Notes under the pieces: generated by a model | What the model was told of the DNA's origin: nothing | Seen by the model: only the letters and a program-made list of their open reading frames with translations | Database searches by the model: none | Source: Mesodorylaimus sp. YZB2_4 | Taxonomy: Eukaryota > Nematoda > Enoplea > Dorylaimida > Dorylaimidae | Assembly: GCA_030248295.1 (NCBI GenBank) | Contig: JASANH010000938.1 | Span: 2,356,001 to 2,420,000, forward strand | Direction: 5' to 3' | DNA length: 64,000 nt | Shown: positions 25,264 through 36,575 of the stretch, one piece after another | Layout: each line of letters starts with the position of its first letter | How positions within the stretch are numbered: the stretch's first letter is position 1 | Translations under genes and position numbers: made by a program

Positions 25264-26329
25264 GACCCTCATTGCAACCTGACCTTGCTCTGATTGCGAG
25301 ATATTGCTCTTCGAATTAAAAAGTGGGGTAGAATTTCAAGTCGCTGTCTTATTATTTTGTATCAGGATATAGAATACTGTATTTACTGTCGTGGCTGTCC
25401 TAAAAAAGTGTTCTCTCCTCGAAACAGACGCTCCATTCGGTGGGGTAAGTTAGCGCATAGTCCCAACAAATGAATACTAAATGTACGTAGTATGCTGGGG
25501 TCCGTTTGGAAGGGAACTGCAGAACTGAAGTGAATGCAGGCCTCAATCAGTTCAAGACTACTTGAGCCCAGTCTGGCGTACGAATCAGTCTATGCGTAAT
25601 AACCATTGTACATTTGGCCAATATGCACTTGCAAGGCAAGATTAATGCTGGCAGCTCTATCGAGATCACATACCATAAATACTCATTGCTTGAGTTTTTA
25701 TGGTATGGGTGAATTATTATCTCAAGAAGTCCGAGGTGGGGGAGTCTTAGTTAATTCGTGGCCCCTAGGAGCGGAAAGGTAAGTCGTCGAGCTCTGTATT
25801 CATTTCCACATTAACCGAGAGAATTAGTCCCGCTGAGCAATCCCAACGTCTTTTTAACGATAGCCTCGCCCTGGGGCTTACAAAGGCGAGGGATTCGGGA
25901 TCGGGTAAGCCAGCACAGAGGAGAAGGCATTGTCCGTTACAAAAGCTCATAACCACTTTTTAATGAGGAGATAGGGGAATGAAAAACTCCCGGAATAGGT
26001 TGTTGATGCTTCATGGGTCTATTGCAAGTCTCCAATTCCTCATGCTATCAGGGTTTAAAAAGGCATCTCCGAAGTCGCAGATCACTCTTGGCCGAAGCCC
26101 ATTTTGCCCATAGCCGGCCAGCAATTAAGCCTAGCTCGGCTGTGCGGGGGCCAGCACGCAAGGCAGCTTCCCTCTGCGTGTCCCCGCTAGGAGCGCCTCC
26201 ACGCGAGAGCATCCTGGAGTGGACACCGACTTCCTCGGAAGATGGTGGGGGGAATTTGACGAATGTCGGTGTTAGACAGCCGAGATTGTCTCCTCGTTTG
26301 GCTTCCGTCTCTTCACTCTGAGCACCTCG

Positions 26330-26530
26330 ACGGTAAGGGTGAGTGACTTATAGCCTGGTCGGGCCTGGCAAGGTCAGCGAGGGTATATGGTTCGCTAACT
26401 AACCTGCCTACCGCTAACCGGCTAGCGAGGGTATGGATCACCGGGGATCGAACCTGGGACGAGTCCAGCCACTCGCTCCCAAGCAGTATGGAGAGACAAA
26501 TGCCGAACCGCTGCACCACCGCGGCCGCAG
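26330..26530 (-). mobile_element. tRNA-derived SINE, family B
   Basis: Read on the minus strand, the sequence begins near 26527 with GCGGTGGTGCAGCGGTTCGG (A-box-like), and about 55 bases later has CCAGGTTCGATCCCCGG, a good B-box in a paired T-arm context. A non-tRNA body follows with the word GCGAGGGTAT (plus-strand reading) twice, about 50 bases apart. The anticodon region does not fold as a normal tRNA and there is a long tail, so I call a SINE and not a tRNA gene. Confidence 0.65.
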
Positions 26531-27046
26531 TCACGGAATTAGTAGCTGAGCTGCCATGTAACCCATGCCATCGAATCACTGTACAAAAACTCTACCTTCG
26601 CAGACAGGGTATTACATCTGCTGGCCCCGCCCAGCGAACTGTAAAAAGATGACCACTACTTTGTTTTTAAAGCCTAGGCGAAGAGAAAGTGTCGAATGTG
26701 ACGAGAAAGAAAGGAAGCGGTTCGAAGAGCAGCTTCGACCAAACCAGCTAACCGGCCGAACCGAGCCGAATCAGGACTAGCCTGCATCTCATTCGCGTGC
26801 CTTGTATTCTTTCACATTGGGTGACAGTACAAATAGAAAAGGTAAAAGTTTAAAGGGTTTCTACTGAGGGGACATTCATAAACTAGCAAAACACTCAGAG
26901 TGAAAACATTTAGCGAACCAAATTTCTTTTTCCTTGTTTAGATCATTCTAAGCATCAAATCAGTCAGTGCAAGAGTCATTCTGGCCACATTTTCAAGAAT
27001 CACATCATAGAAACGCAAGTCTTGCGAGTCAATCGCACTGATTCGA

Positions 27047-28091
27047 TCATTTTTCGTCGATGCGCACAGACTCCGAGTTTTTGGAGGTCGGCGATTGAGC
27101 GCCCAGTTGGCACGACACACTTTGCTTATCCGTCTTGGCCACTTGGTCACCGATCACTCGACTGCGGGCCACTAAAACAACAGGCAATTCATCAATCTGC
27201 GAAGTGTCAAAGACGTGGGAATTTCACTTACCTTCATCATCGAATGGAATGGCACCAAGGCATGGAAGGGGCGTGGCAGTTTTCTTGGCGATGATTTTGT
27301 GTTGCCTGCAAGAACGCCCCTTGAATAGAGGGCTGACTATCGAAACTTATTCCCAACTTACGGCTGACCAGTGTTTGGCAGGTCGTGCAGCTCGAGGTAC
27401 TTCAGACGCTTCTCATCGCGGCGCAAGTACTGAGGTGCGGTCGGCGTTGTCGGAGGAGCCGTCTCGCTGCTGGACTTTAACGGCAACTTGATGTACCGAT
27501 GCGCGCCATTTGAATTGCTACGAGCTTTCTTCTTCACTCGACGTTTTGATTTGAGACGATGGCACGACAAGGCCGTTCGTGAACTTTCGGTTCCACTGGA
27601 AGACGGCGATTGCGCTGTTTGGGCACGAGGATCGAGTGCACTGTCAGGATCAGTCATTGACTTGACCATGGTTGAAACCGATTGCTTCCGTACGTTCAAC
27701 GCTTTGGGTCCCAGTTGTAAGCTGTAAGGAACGAAGACCGACTACAACTCTCGTCGTGGTCAGGATCTTCTTACCTGGCAATATGCTCATTCAAATCGAC
27801 CACCTCCATGTCATCTTTATCGAATGGCTCAGGTGGAGGTACGTCCTTGTCTCTGGCATCAAACAGCAGGGATGCCTGAAGCAGATCACTCCTACAACCA
27901 TATGCATATCTCGCGCACAAGTAACGTACGGTACTTACGTTAGCGGTCGGCTCCGATTTCCGACAGCACGCGCACTTGATCACCGTGATCAGCAGACAGA
28001 CACATGCCGATCCCCCCAAGAATGCGTAGTAAAAATCGTGGATCGAAAACCCTCCAGGATCTACAGTGATCAGTTGCTCGACGGGCGCCAT
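27047..28091 (-). CDS. Unknown single-pass membrane protein with basic cytoplasmic tail
   Basis: Five exons join in phase on the minus strand (28091-27939, 27875-27775, 27721-27362, 27305-27232, 27171-27047) and give 270 residues. The N-terminus is short and uncharged and leads into one hydrophobic helix (YYAFLGGSACVCLLITVIK, about residues 20-38), followed at once by Cys-Ala-Cys-Cys-Arg-Lys. The Cys-rich juxtamembrane site could be palmitoylated. The rest is a hydrophilic tail with an acidic segment (DKDDMEVVD) and a strongly basic one (KSKRRVKKKARS). No signal peptide is seen, so the N-terminus is probably outside (type III). I recognise no family. Splice sites are good and the total length is a clean multiple of three, which supports a real gene. 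A related fragment lies inverted at 28588-28745. Confidence 0.65.
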
Positions 28092-28587
28092 GTAGACCGC
28101 AGCCAACAGACGTGAAAAAAGGCACTGACTTGAATGCGTGACCGAGGGACCACGTCTGCGACAGTGTACAGTGCATTGCTGCACGACACAAGCCCAGTCC
28201 TGACGAGTCCCAGAGTAGCAAGCAATCTGGTCAAGATGCTTACTTAGCGAGGCTGATGCTGGCACGATCGTTGGAAGTGTGATCGTCTTGCCATAAATTT
28301 CATACCGCTCCATTGAGGCGAGGATACACTAGCGAAGAAGCAGTTATTCGCCATATTTTACACTGTTCTAATCGCAAGCCAGACTGCGAGCCCGTTACTC
28401 AGAGACCGGCCTTCCCTTCTAATGCGTAATGGGCAGAACTATTTTTCAACGATTGTTACACGCCGTAATCCCAATTCCCTACAAGAAAGCCCTGTGGTGT
28501 TTGAAATTCACTCTGATTTCCCTGATGGTTCGTACAGTACTCGTATCAATTACAGCCGTGGCCTCCCACTCGAAAAATTGATATTGT

Positions 28588-28745
28588 GAAATCCGTACAT
28601 CGACTAAGAAAGCAAGGTGAAATCGGCAAGTCCAGCAGCAGGGGTTCTCCGAAAGCATCGACTGCGCCTCGGTACTTGCGCCGCGATAAGAAGCGTCTGA
28701 AGCATCTCAAGCGACTGCACGAACTGCGAAACGCTGTTGAGGCAA
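28588..28745 (+). pseudogene. Inverted partial copy of the neighbouring membrane-protein exon
   Basis: About 105 bases here are clearly homologous to exon 3 of the gene at 27047-28091, but lie on the opposite strand. The encoded words TAPRYLRRDKKRLKHL and KSSSRGSPK pair with TAPQYLRRDEKRLKYL and KSSSETAPP there. The frame stays open for about 60 codons, but I find no transmembrane exon or other partner exon nearby. It may be a dead fragment of an inverted duplication, or an exon of a decayed paralogue. Confidence 0.55.
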
Positions 28746-29423
28746 GTTGTGGAGGAAATAAGTTTCCATAGCTCAGCAGATTCAGGCGTTGTTCATTCAG
28801 CCAACGCAGGATCATCGCAGAAGATCAATTTGTCGAAAGAAGCGGACTGCCTAGCGAATCACACAAAGCATAAACCTCTTCCGTTCTTCCGTCAGAGCCT
28901 AGGACGTCTCCTTTCATATTTCATGCCATGCATGGCTACTTTAGGACACAATGTAGCACAGTTAAAACACACATTTACGTGAAAATTAAACTACCTTAGT
29001 GGCAGTCTGGATTTGTCGATTTTATGCCACCGGGCTGTCAAACTAAGCGAAGTATGTTTTCTCAGCTAATTCATGCTTTTTCTTAGTAACTCTTCGTTAC
29101 GACAGGCTAATGTCCCCAATAGTTTTTACCAGATCTGCTAAATTCCTGAAGAGTTGCGCCTTAGCATTCCTATCTGCAGCCTCTGGCCAGTATGGACTTT
29201 GTTTGTCCTACTGGACCTAATGTAGGAAGGGAAAGTCTCTCGCATGACCATGGTATTGACTGAACTGCATGTAATCGAGCACGGCCTTTTTGTGTCTGCC
29301 GAAGATATCGTCCTTCGTTGATGCAGGAGTACAAGACAACGGAGGACAACTATAAGTCTTCGCGTACCAAGGCGATTCAAGCACAGCATACCCACGCATT
29401 CGTCATTACCATACAAATGAACA

Positions 29424-29829
29424 TCAGGGAATAGCGCGGTATCTATTGCGATCTCTTTCATGCAGTCGTGAACACAGCCATATGACCAATAATATACAAC
29501 ATACTACCCCAAAGGCGGACACCAAGCCCAAGAGAATGGTGGTACGATGGGCACGAATCTCGTCGAATTCAACATGCATGGACTCCGAATCGTCAGTTAC
29601 AAGGCTGTTACGGGCAGATTCTTGATTCTCTTTTACCGCACCCCACACATCTTCACCATCCGCCAGCACGTATTCATCGGAGTTGAAGAGGAATGAAGTC
29701 AGCGCTTCTACAAGATAAAAGGGTACTTCTAGTTTAATCGTGGGAAAATTTTTTTACCTGATTTCCCCGCACTGTTATCAGCATTTTCTGCTGATGGACT
29801 GGTGCTGATAAGTGTAGTCGAGTGTGACA
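29424..29829 (-). CDS. Unknown single-pass membrane protein, 5' end not resolved
   Basis: Two exons are visible. The upstream one encodes a Ser/Thr-rich stretch (a Met at 29829, then SHSTTLISTSPSAENADN) and ends near 29759; the downstream one runs from about 29709 to the stop at 29424. They join in phase, reading SAGKS/EALTSF. Near the end is a hydrophobic helix (ILLGLVSAFGVVCCILLVIW) followed by a short basic tail ending RYRAIPstop. This looks like the membrane end of a type I surface protein. The open frame continues upstream of 29829 for only a few codons before a stop, so a signal-peptide exon is expected above but I could not place it. No family recognised. Confidence 0.5.
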
Positions 29830-30413
29830 TTCCCAAAGTATGAACGCCAGAAGAATGCCAGGTTGCTCAAAAATCTTCTTACTCCTTGAATGGCATGTAC
29901 GAACAGTCATTCACCCGTTGTCCAATGCCACGCGTCAGCCTGCTCAAAAGCACGACATAGCTGATCACGCGCCTAACGATAATGCCAGTCTTCGAGCTCG
30001 CGGGTCTGGTTTCCGTCTGCTCTTACTATTTTCAATAAAACGCTTTCGCTTTTTACGTCTAACATCCGGGAACTATTGCCTGGTTTTGCCAAGCTAGCAT
30101 TACGGAGCATGAGAGCTTATAGGAAAACTCCATACGCTTATTGCTGGGAGCGGTGGCCCGCTGGTTGGTGCCTGTTATGATTACGCAGCTGCCATGCGTA
30201 AGGACACCAGCTCACATATCTGCCAATGACTAGCCGTCGAAACTGATGCAAGGTTCGCTCGTTCGACCCACCACACCACAGCATGAATCAAACGTTTATT
30301 GTTGAATAGACATGGGGTACTTATGAAAGATGAGTATTAGAGGTAAATGCAAGCTGGTGAAAAAATATTCAGGCATGTTTTGTTAAACCATGAATCACCA
30401 ATCCGAGCGTCCT

Positions 30414-33400
30414 TCAGCCCTCGCGGCGGCTGCAGTACTTTCTCATGTCAGCCAGCACATTAATCGCTTGCTCGCATTCCTGAAACAACAAAAATCTCAC
30501 TCTCCAGCAGTCAACGTTGTGGCGACACCCGTGGTTTACGTTGATTCCTTGGGAGGCCTCAGTTCTCTTCTCAATAATGTCGTCTGGTTCCGTGAATAAG
30601 TTTTCATCGATCTTTGCACGGAAGTAGGCGCGCAGGTAACGCTCGAGTTGTTCCTAAACGAGAGCCTGTTATAGAGATGCAGGGCATACATCCCAAGCTT
30701 ACCTTGATCTGCTTCAGCATGCAATAGAAGATGACCTTGGGTACCATGGCCAAAGTGCCGCGGTAGATGATGTCGAGGTACGCGGATATAGCCACTTCTG
30801 CAAAGAAGCATTGCCAGCCATGAAAGGACAAATCTTAGAAATGGACCCACTGAATTCTTTTGGATCGTTGGTCAACATGTCACGCACACGTCTCGTTTCG
30901 TACATTTGCTCATCACGAGAGTCCACGACAGCGGCATTGCCAATTTTTGAAACCACAGTCGGTGCTAAACGTAAGATAGACGTAAGTAATGACAAAGCAG
31001 AGATAAAGACAGTTTCTGTTACTATCGCAAACATTGTCGAAATCGGGGTGATTGATATTGATGTACTCCCAATCCATACTGATTTCATTTTTGAGCTACG
31101 TAGACACGACGACGGTTTACTTTTGGGGTTATACTGTAAGTGTGACGCCTTACCATTTTGTTGGTGCTTTCAAGACTCTCGGACAAGAATTCCAACGTTA
31201 TCTGCACAATCGCATTCAGAAGGCCTGGATAACGGGCAACTTTGTTCTGAAAAAGGAATGCTCGCCTTGACACCGCTATAAAATTCCAGGAAAAAAACAG
31301 AGTTAGCTTACCGGCATCGCCTTTCTGCACAGGTCAATAGTGCGCATTATCTCGTTCTTGACGTTATAGGCAGCATTCAAACATGGCTCTTGGGCCCTGC
31401 TAATGTATTCCCTCACCATGGACCTCAGCGCGCCCATAGGCGCCGACAGGTGACCTTGGGGTCCCTGAAGCATAACCGCTAGTCACCGACACTGTGGTCC
31501 TGTTCCGTACATGTTTGACAATCATACCATGGCCAGAACGATCATTCTTTGTATGTACTCATCGCTGAACATTTGAGCATTCCTCAATGCCTGAAGCTCA
31601 GCAGGGAAATCAGAAAAGAGCAAATTGTATATTGGGCGACCAACGAGCCTGAAAAGCGAAATTTTAGCCCAGGATGTAAACAAGAGCATCAACACATACG
31701 GGTCGACTGTCGTCAGGTCCTTTGCGTCTCCATGGATAGCATTGGATAATAGACTTGAGAAGGCTACGACGGCGTCTTCTGTGGTTTCCGTCTGAAAACA
31801 TGGTAAGTGTCAACAAGGAGGTGCCTCGTTAAGCCAGGCCTACAGTATGTGCTTCGTCACTCCAGTTTTCGGCGCTGCGAGTCCCATTTCAAAACTGTCA
31901 CAGGGCAAATAAAAGTTTTGAATCCTTTTCGTGCAGTGGTGTTGCCTTTTGGTTTTTATGTTTGACAGAAACAAGGCCTCGGAGTGCCCTATAAGTTTTT
32001 AAAACTTGCACCCGCATGACGCACCAGGAGGGCGTACTCCCCGAGTACAAAGAAGATTAGTTTGACAAGTGTAACCTACGAGTACATGCCGCCCTTTCGT
32101 GCTTGGCTGATGTCATGTGAGTCCCTCAGATATAAGCCGCTCTGATGCATCATTTAACGAGAAAAAGGAAAAATGCGCAAAAACAGTTGCGGAGAAGTAA
32201 GAATTCTTGAACCTCTGTATTTCTTTCAAGCAGTAAATTCAAGTTGACTAATCAAGGCAAGACATATGCATGTGCATAACATGACATATGCATGACCTCA
32301 TGGATTATGCATGGCATGACCAAGTAAATGTGCACAGGCTGATGTACAACGTACAGTATGTCAAATCCTCAAAAAGTGGCCCTTCACAAAGAAACCTCCC
32401 AAAGGCTTAAAGTTTTTGAAATACTGCAAGATACCCCTTGAAAAATCTAGTAAATGCCGCACTGTATCAAAATATGATCCTCAAACCTAGAAGTCTACGG
32501 GGCAGTCAAAAATGCATCAGCTCTGTATATAGAGAATCCACCATTCGTTGCAGCTAAACTGTACACCCAAGACCGTTCGAATCACACAGCAGCAAGTGGA
32601 GGAAGACAAAAGTGAGTGAGCCCTGACATCGCCAAGCATACCATGTCAACTTTCTCATTTCCATTTCCGTACATCTCCAAAATGGCTCTGAATTGATCTC
32701 TGCGTTGATCAATAGTCTTTTGTAGCTCCGCAAAGTTATCGGAAATTTTCCTCACAAGCAGCTAAAAATAGAAATTTATAACTGACCGTCTCGAATTTGT
32801 GTAATGGGCTAAAAAGAATTTTACCTTGCTCAAAAGCTGCTGCAAGTACTCGGACCCCATCTTCAGGGTTCCAGATCCTCTTTGCGTGGCCAAAGGTTGA
32901 AACATTTTCTGCAGAGTGGCTACTTCTTCTTTGCGGCATTCTTCAATGCTCTGAAAATGGTCGTTCTTACTTTTAAATGGGATCTCATCAGCGGGCGGGT
33001 TTCGGCCGTTCTGCTCAACCAATAGCTCACTTGACAGATGCAGTGTGTCTACATACCTTTTTTGAATTAGCTCCGGTTCTGGGATTAATGACGCCCACGA
33101 TGCCTTCCTTGTACTCTCTTGTTTTTCCCATCAACAAATTGACCGTCTTATCTATAGCGTCGTCGTCCGTCACTGAGTCCAGCTTAGTCACCGCTAATAC
33201 GGTGCGATCGCCTGAAAGGGCAGGAAGGGATCAATATGGTACGCAAATCTGGCAAACTGATAAGTAACCTTTCGGATCAATTTCTTCAGCCAGCTTGACT
33301 GCATTAGACGTCACGACGTCCGTGTTACCAGCCACTACGGCCAAAATGATGACATTAGCAGGCTCGATGTGCCGTTTAACCAGCTCACGAATCAGCTCTG

Positions 33401-34218
33401 GCGCGTTTTCTGGTTCGTCGGCTGTGCGATTCTGAAGTGGAAATAGAAACTCAACTTACTTCATGAAAGAATATCGCTGCAAAATAACATACTGCGATCA
33501 AGCCTGGCAAGTCGAAGAGTGTCAAATCAACCACATGCGGCGAGTGGATTTGCAAGCAGACTGTCGAATCTCGGACCACCTATTAGGGCAAAAAAAAGTC
33601 ATGCACTGAGACTCGCCAGAAGCAGTCAGTGTAAGGGAATGCCCGATCTTACCTCACTTTTTGACACTTCCTTCATCAGGGTGTGCAGTTTCTGCTTTAC
33701 AGCATTGAAATCGGTGTACTTTTTGTCAGGGTTATCGTCAGGGAAAATAGCGTATTCGAGAGCCCCATTCTCTGAAACGGAATGTGGCGATGTGACATTA
33801 CTAGAATGATCGGAATAGCCGTTTACTTTTCGCTTCATCCTGACCAACATGAATAAGCTGCAGCATGATAGGACGAGTCGTCACTTTGTCACCACCGGCT
33901 GGCAAAAAGTCTTTTCCAATAAAAGATTGCAAAAGTGAACTTTTTCCAGCACTCTGAAAGAAAAAGGCGAATAATGAGGTGATGTCCTCTTGTCCTCTTG
34001 ACATCTTGTGTGACCCCACTGGCTGTACATGTTGGATGTGTTGCAGACATGTGAGCCCCCCCCCCCCCCCCCCCCCGACTATGCGCGTCCTTCCGCTTTA
34101 TGCATTTCCCTACCTGATCCCCAACCACAACGATTTGGGGCAAAGTAAATTTATTGGCAGTAAATCTTTTCGTTATATGGTACAAGTTATTAACGCATTG
34201 AATCAGATGGCTATCCAT
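30414..34218 (-). CDS. Dynamin-superfamily GTPase (Drp1/dynamin-like)
   Basis: About 14 minus-strand exons. Exon 1 (34218-34114) has [12 protein letters not shown] and exon 2 (from 33953) [13 protein letters not shown], so the P-loop GDQSAGKSS is split by an intron. Next come [13 protein letters not shown] (switch 1), [10 protein letters not shown] (DxxG) and VLAVTKLD (TKxD). The middle domain has [16 protein letters not shown] and [11 protein letters not shown], which pair with LRFPKLHDAIVEVV and LAYINTKHPDF of Drp1. The GTPase effector domain is present: [28 protein letters not shown], ending [14 protein letters not shown]. There is no PH or proline-rich domain in what I can read. Dynamins self-assemble and cut membranes, and Drp1 does so at mitochondria and peroxisomes. 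The sequence is more diverged than a typical Drp1, and could be a fast-evolving paralogue. Exon edges in the variable region near 30800-31000 are uncertain. Confidence 0.88.
34056..34076. repeat. Poly-C tract (21 bases; G run in the dynamin pre-mRNA)
   Basis: An uninterrupted run of 21 C, the longest homopolymer in the window, lies in intron 1 of the dynamin-like gene. The intron spans 33954-34113 and splits the P-loop codons. Confidence 0.95.
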
Positions 34219-35530
34219 GGCTCAAGAGGCAGACTGAAAATTGTACAAAGTAGATACTTGGCAGAAAGCCGCAAGACAATACAAGAGCAAACTGACTCGA
34301 TCGCTGTCAGGTCAGCCCTTTTATACCCGGAAGCATCAGGATTTTGCGATAGTGGGTGTTCTTCGAACGTGTGCCGGTCACTGCAGGGTGGCCTTTGCTT
34401 CTCATTATTCACGTAAGGGTAATGACCCATAAATTTGGCGTAACTTTGAGTCAGCCGCAAACATTCCTGCGTAAGCAGCCCGAAAAGAGAGCAATTCTCG
34501 CCGTCCTTGGGATTAAATCCGCCGCTCAAAAATTTGTCATCCGATTCATATGGGATGATTTGGGCAGCTCTGAAAGCGAGCCTTTGAGATAACGAGCCTA
34601 GTCAGTCTCTGTGCTGTGTTACTACAATTGTTGCTGCGTCAGGTATTTACTGTGACAGGTGGGGATTTATGACTGACAAAACTGCGTCGAGCCGTCATGT
34701 GCGATACGAATAGCAGTGCGACGACGATGAGAGGAGGTTTACGAGCTTGTTAGTTTCTTTTCACTAATTCTTGTTGGAGGACTCGCACTGAAATCGAGGC
34801 GTTTGACAACTGTTTTAAAACCAAGAACTGGTTGATGACTAAGTTTAGCATAATAGTCGTATTTACACAGGTGATCGTGAGAGGCGCGAGACGATAAGTA
34901 ATTCTGGCGCAATGGCGTGATGAACGCTTGCTCTAATTCTTCCTTCTTCCAAGGTGTCATTATGACGAGACGACAAGAATCTTGCGCCTGACAACATCCT
35001 GAAAAGACTCTTCGCCAGGTTGGCGACAAAAGTTTGAACTCGCATCAATGCTGACTGTGCCTTTCGTCGCACAAGAGCACATACATACTGTATATTCCTC
35101 GGACCATCGTCCGCATGGTCAGGCAGTGGCGAGTACGAGTATGTCACCGTGACCATGACCGTGGCAGATCCAACAGTCAAAGGGTTTTCAGTCAGTTGCA
35201 CCCACCAGACCAATAGAATGAATTTTTAAGGGCATTTGATTTTAGACGTCCTCAAACAGAACCATCACTTGAGTCGATACATAAGAAAGGTTTCAGCCGC
35301 ACTAGCAAAAGACGTGTGCTGTACCTTAACAATACCGTTGATTTCCCACATTGCCAAAGCGTCTGACAACATCGCCGTTGACTTCATACTGGGAAGAAAG
35401 GCCATATTTCTTTCCTGCTGCACACTGCACACCGTGAATGCCCATAAGATAAACGAAAGGACAGAATTTACAGCAGGTACTCTGTGTAATGTACACGCTG
35501 TAAAAGCTTGCCCTGCTGGAGCGGAGGCCA
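34219..35530. other. Region between the dynamin-like gene and the CXC ORF
   Basis: It should contain the dynamin-like promoter. Open frames on both strands look random. One stretch (about 35575-35664) encodes an acidic run (GEDNESNDDFDPDEAS) that looks protein-like. It is in a different frame from the CXC ORF that follows and ends in a stop at 35664, so it may be an upstream exon or a decayed part of the same gene. Confidence 0.45.
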
Positions 35531-36016
35531 TTGTGCTGCTGGAACGGCGTGGGCATTGGTCGCGAGCGGGCACTGCGGCTGCAGGTGAAGACAACGAATC
35601 TAACGATGATTTCGATCCTGATGAAGCCTCGATTTCAAATCAGCCATTGCAACGTGAACAGTGAAAAGACGCACATCGGCATTGTCCGCCATCACGGCTT
35701 CTGCGAGTGCGGAAAAAGGACCGAAAGCCCGACTCTTTGCGTTCGACGGAATTGCCTATGCAGGTCGGCGAAGATTCCGTGCACTACGATGTGCTTCTGT
35801 GGTGAGAGGTGCAACAATCCATGCAATATGATCGTCGAAGCAGTTGAGGCTCAAGGCTCCAATGGCAGTCAAGGAAGTGATCATTCAAGCAGCGAAGAAG
35901 ACGGCACTCAGCCATCTGACGAACGCGAAGACGATGACCAAGCTCAGAAGAACGCCAGCTCGCGTGACGAAGGAAAAGGAAAGCAAGGAAAGCAATCGAG
36001 CGATGACGATGAATGA
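35531..36016 (+). CDS. Cys-rich CXC-type ORF with acidic/basic tail (possible transposon or decayed gene)
   Basis: The open frame has one compact cysteine cluster, roughly residues 57-100: a CEC pair, then CVRRNCLC, then CTTMCFCGERCNNPCN. The spacing resembles CXC (tesmin/MSL2-type) zinc-binding modules found in DNA-binding proteins and in several transposon-encoded proteins. A hydrophilic tail of Ser, Glu, Asp, Gln and Lys follows, ending QSSDDDE. No clear start is visible: the first Met is not in a convincing context, and the coding-like part begins nearer 35655. A preceding acidic stretch is in another frame. It ends about 100 bases before a GC-rich tandem repeat. I cannot say whether this is a complete gene. 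Confidence 0.35.
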   Translation: MCCWNGVGIGRERALRLQVKTTNLTMISILMKPRFQISHCNVNSEKTHIGIVRHHGFCECGKRTESPTLCVRRNCLCRSAKIPCTTMCFCGERCNNPCNMIVEAVEAQGSNGSQGSDHSSSEEDGTQPSDEREDDDQAQKNASSRDEGKGKQGKQSSDDDE

Positions 36017-36119
36017 ACCGCCTTGTGACGATCGATGATGTGATGTTGACACTCGTGATGTGTGACTGGGGTGCCAGTAGCCTTGACTGATCATGTCGTG
36101 ATGTGACTGATTGTCGAAC

Positions 36120-36415
36120 ATTGTGATTGCGTTGCGCCAGTGGCCAGGGAGTGCGGTACAGCGGCCAACGTTCGCGGCACAGCGGCCAGTGAACCTCGCT
36201 GCCGACCAACTGCTCTACGACTGTCGACGATCATTGCTGGCCGCGAAGAGCGGTACCGCGGCCAGCGTTCGCGGTACCGCGGCAAGCGTTTGCGGTTCAG
36301 CGACCAGCGAGCCTCGCTGCCGACCATCTGCTCTCCGACTGTCGAACGATAATTGCTGGCCGCGAAAAGCGGTACCGCGGCCAGCGTGCGCGGTACCGCG
36401 GCCAGCGAATTGTTT
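36120..36415 (+). repeat. GC-rich tandem repeat, about 118 bp unit
   Basis: The word CCTCGCTGCCGACCA starts at 36194 and again at 36312, a period of 118. Each unit then has CTGTCGA, ATTGCTGGCCGCGAA and copies of CGGTACCGCGGCCAGCG, a near-palindrome containing GGTACC and CCGCGG. A weaker partial unit precedes. A dispersed related copy is at 24345. The array is bounded by AT-richer DNA at about 36415. Confidence 0.85.
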
Positions 36416-36575
36416 CATTTCTGTAATGAGTTTAGTTAGCTAGCTTTCAGCTGCTATCAAACAGTTAGCTAACTCTCAACCGAACCACTTCAGTTTTTAC
36501 TACAAAGCACCAAGGCCATACTCTAAAGGGTTTAATATTAGGAAAAATTACTACATTGTGTCTACCGGTAAGGGC

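Larger units (their letters stand above)
22553..27046. other. 4.5 kb gene-poor region with repeats
   Basis: The first part is the SoxC 3' UTR and flank, AT-rich around 22560-24100. From about 24200 the composition changes and becomes a patchwork: a copy of the GC-rich repeat (24345-24400), a 17-base G run (24482-24498), a SINE fragment (25184-25263) and a second SINE family (26330-26530). Short open frames occur throughout, but none has a domain or splice partner that I can support. Confidence 0.55.

Noticed and set aside
26450-26530. Functional tRNA gene on the minus strand
   Set aside because: It has good A and B boxes, but the anticodon region is too long and unpaired, and the acceptor stem does not close.
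27771-28313. Longer unspliced reading of the membrane protein at 28091
   Set aside because: It reads straight through a good GTAAGT donor. Splicing to 27875 with a CTGCTTCAG acceptor gives a consistent five-exon model.
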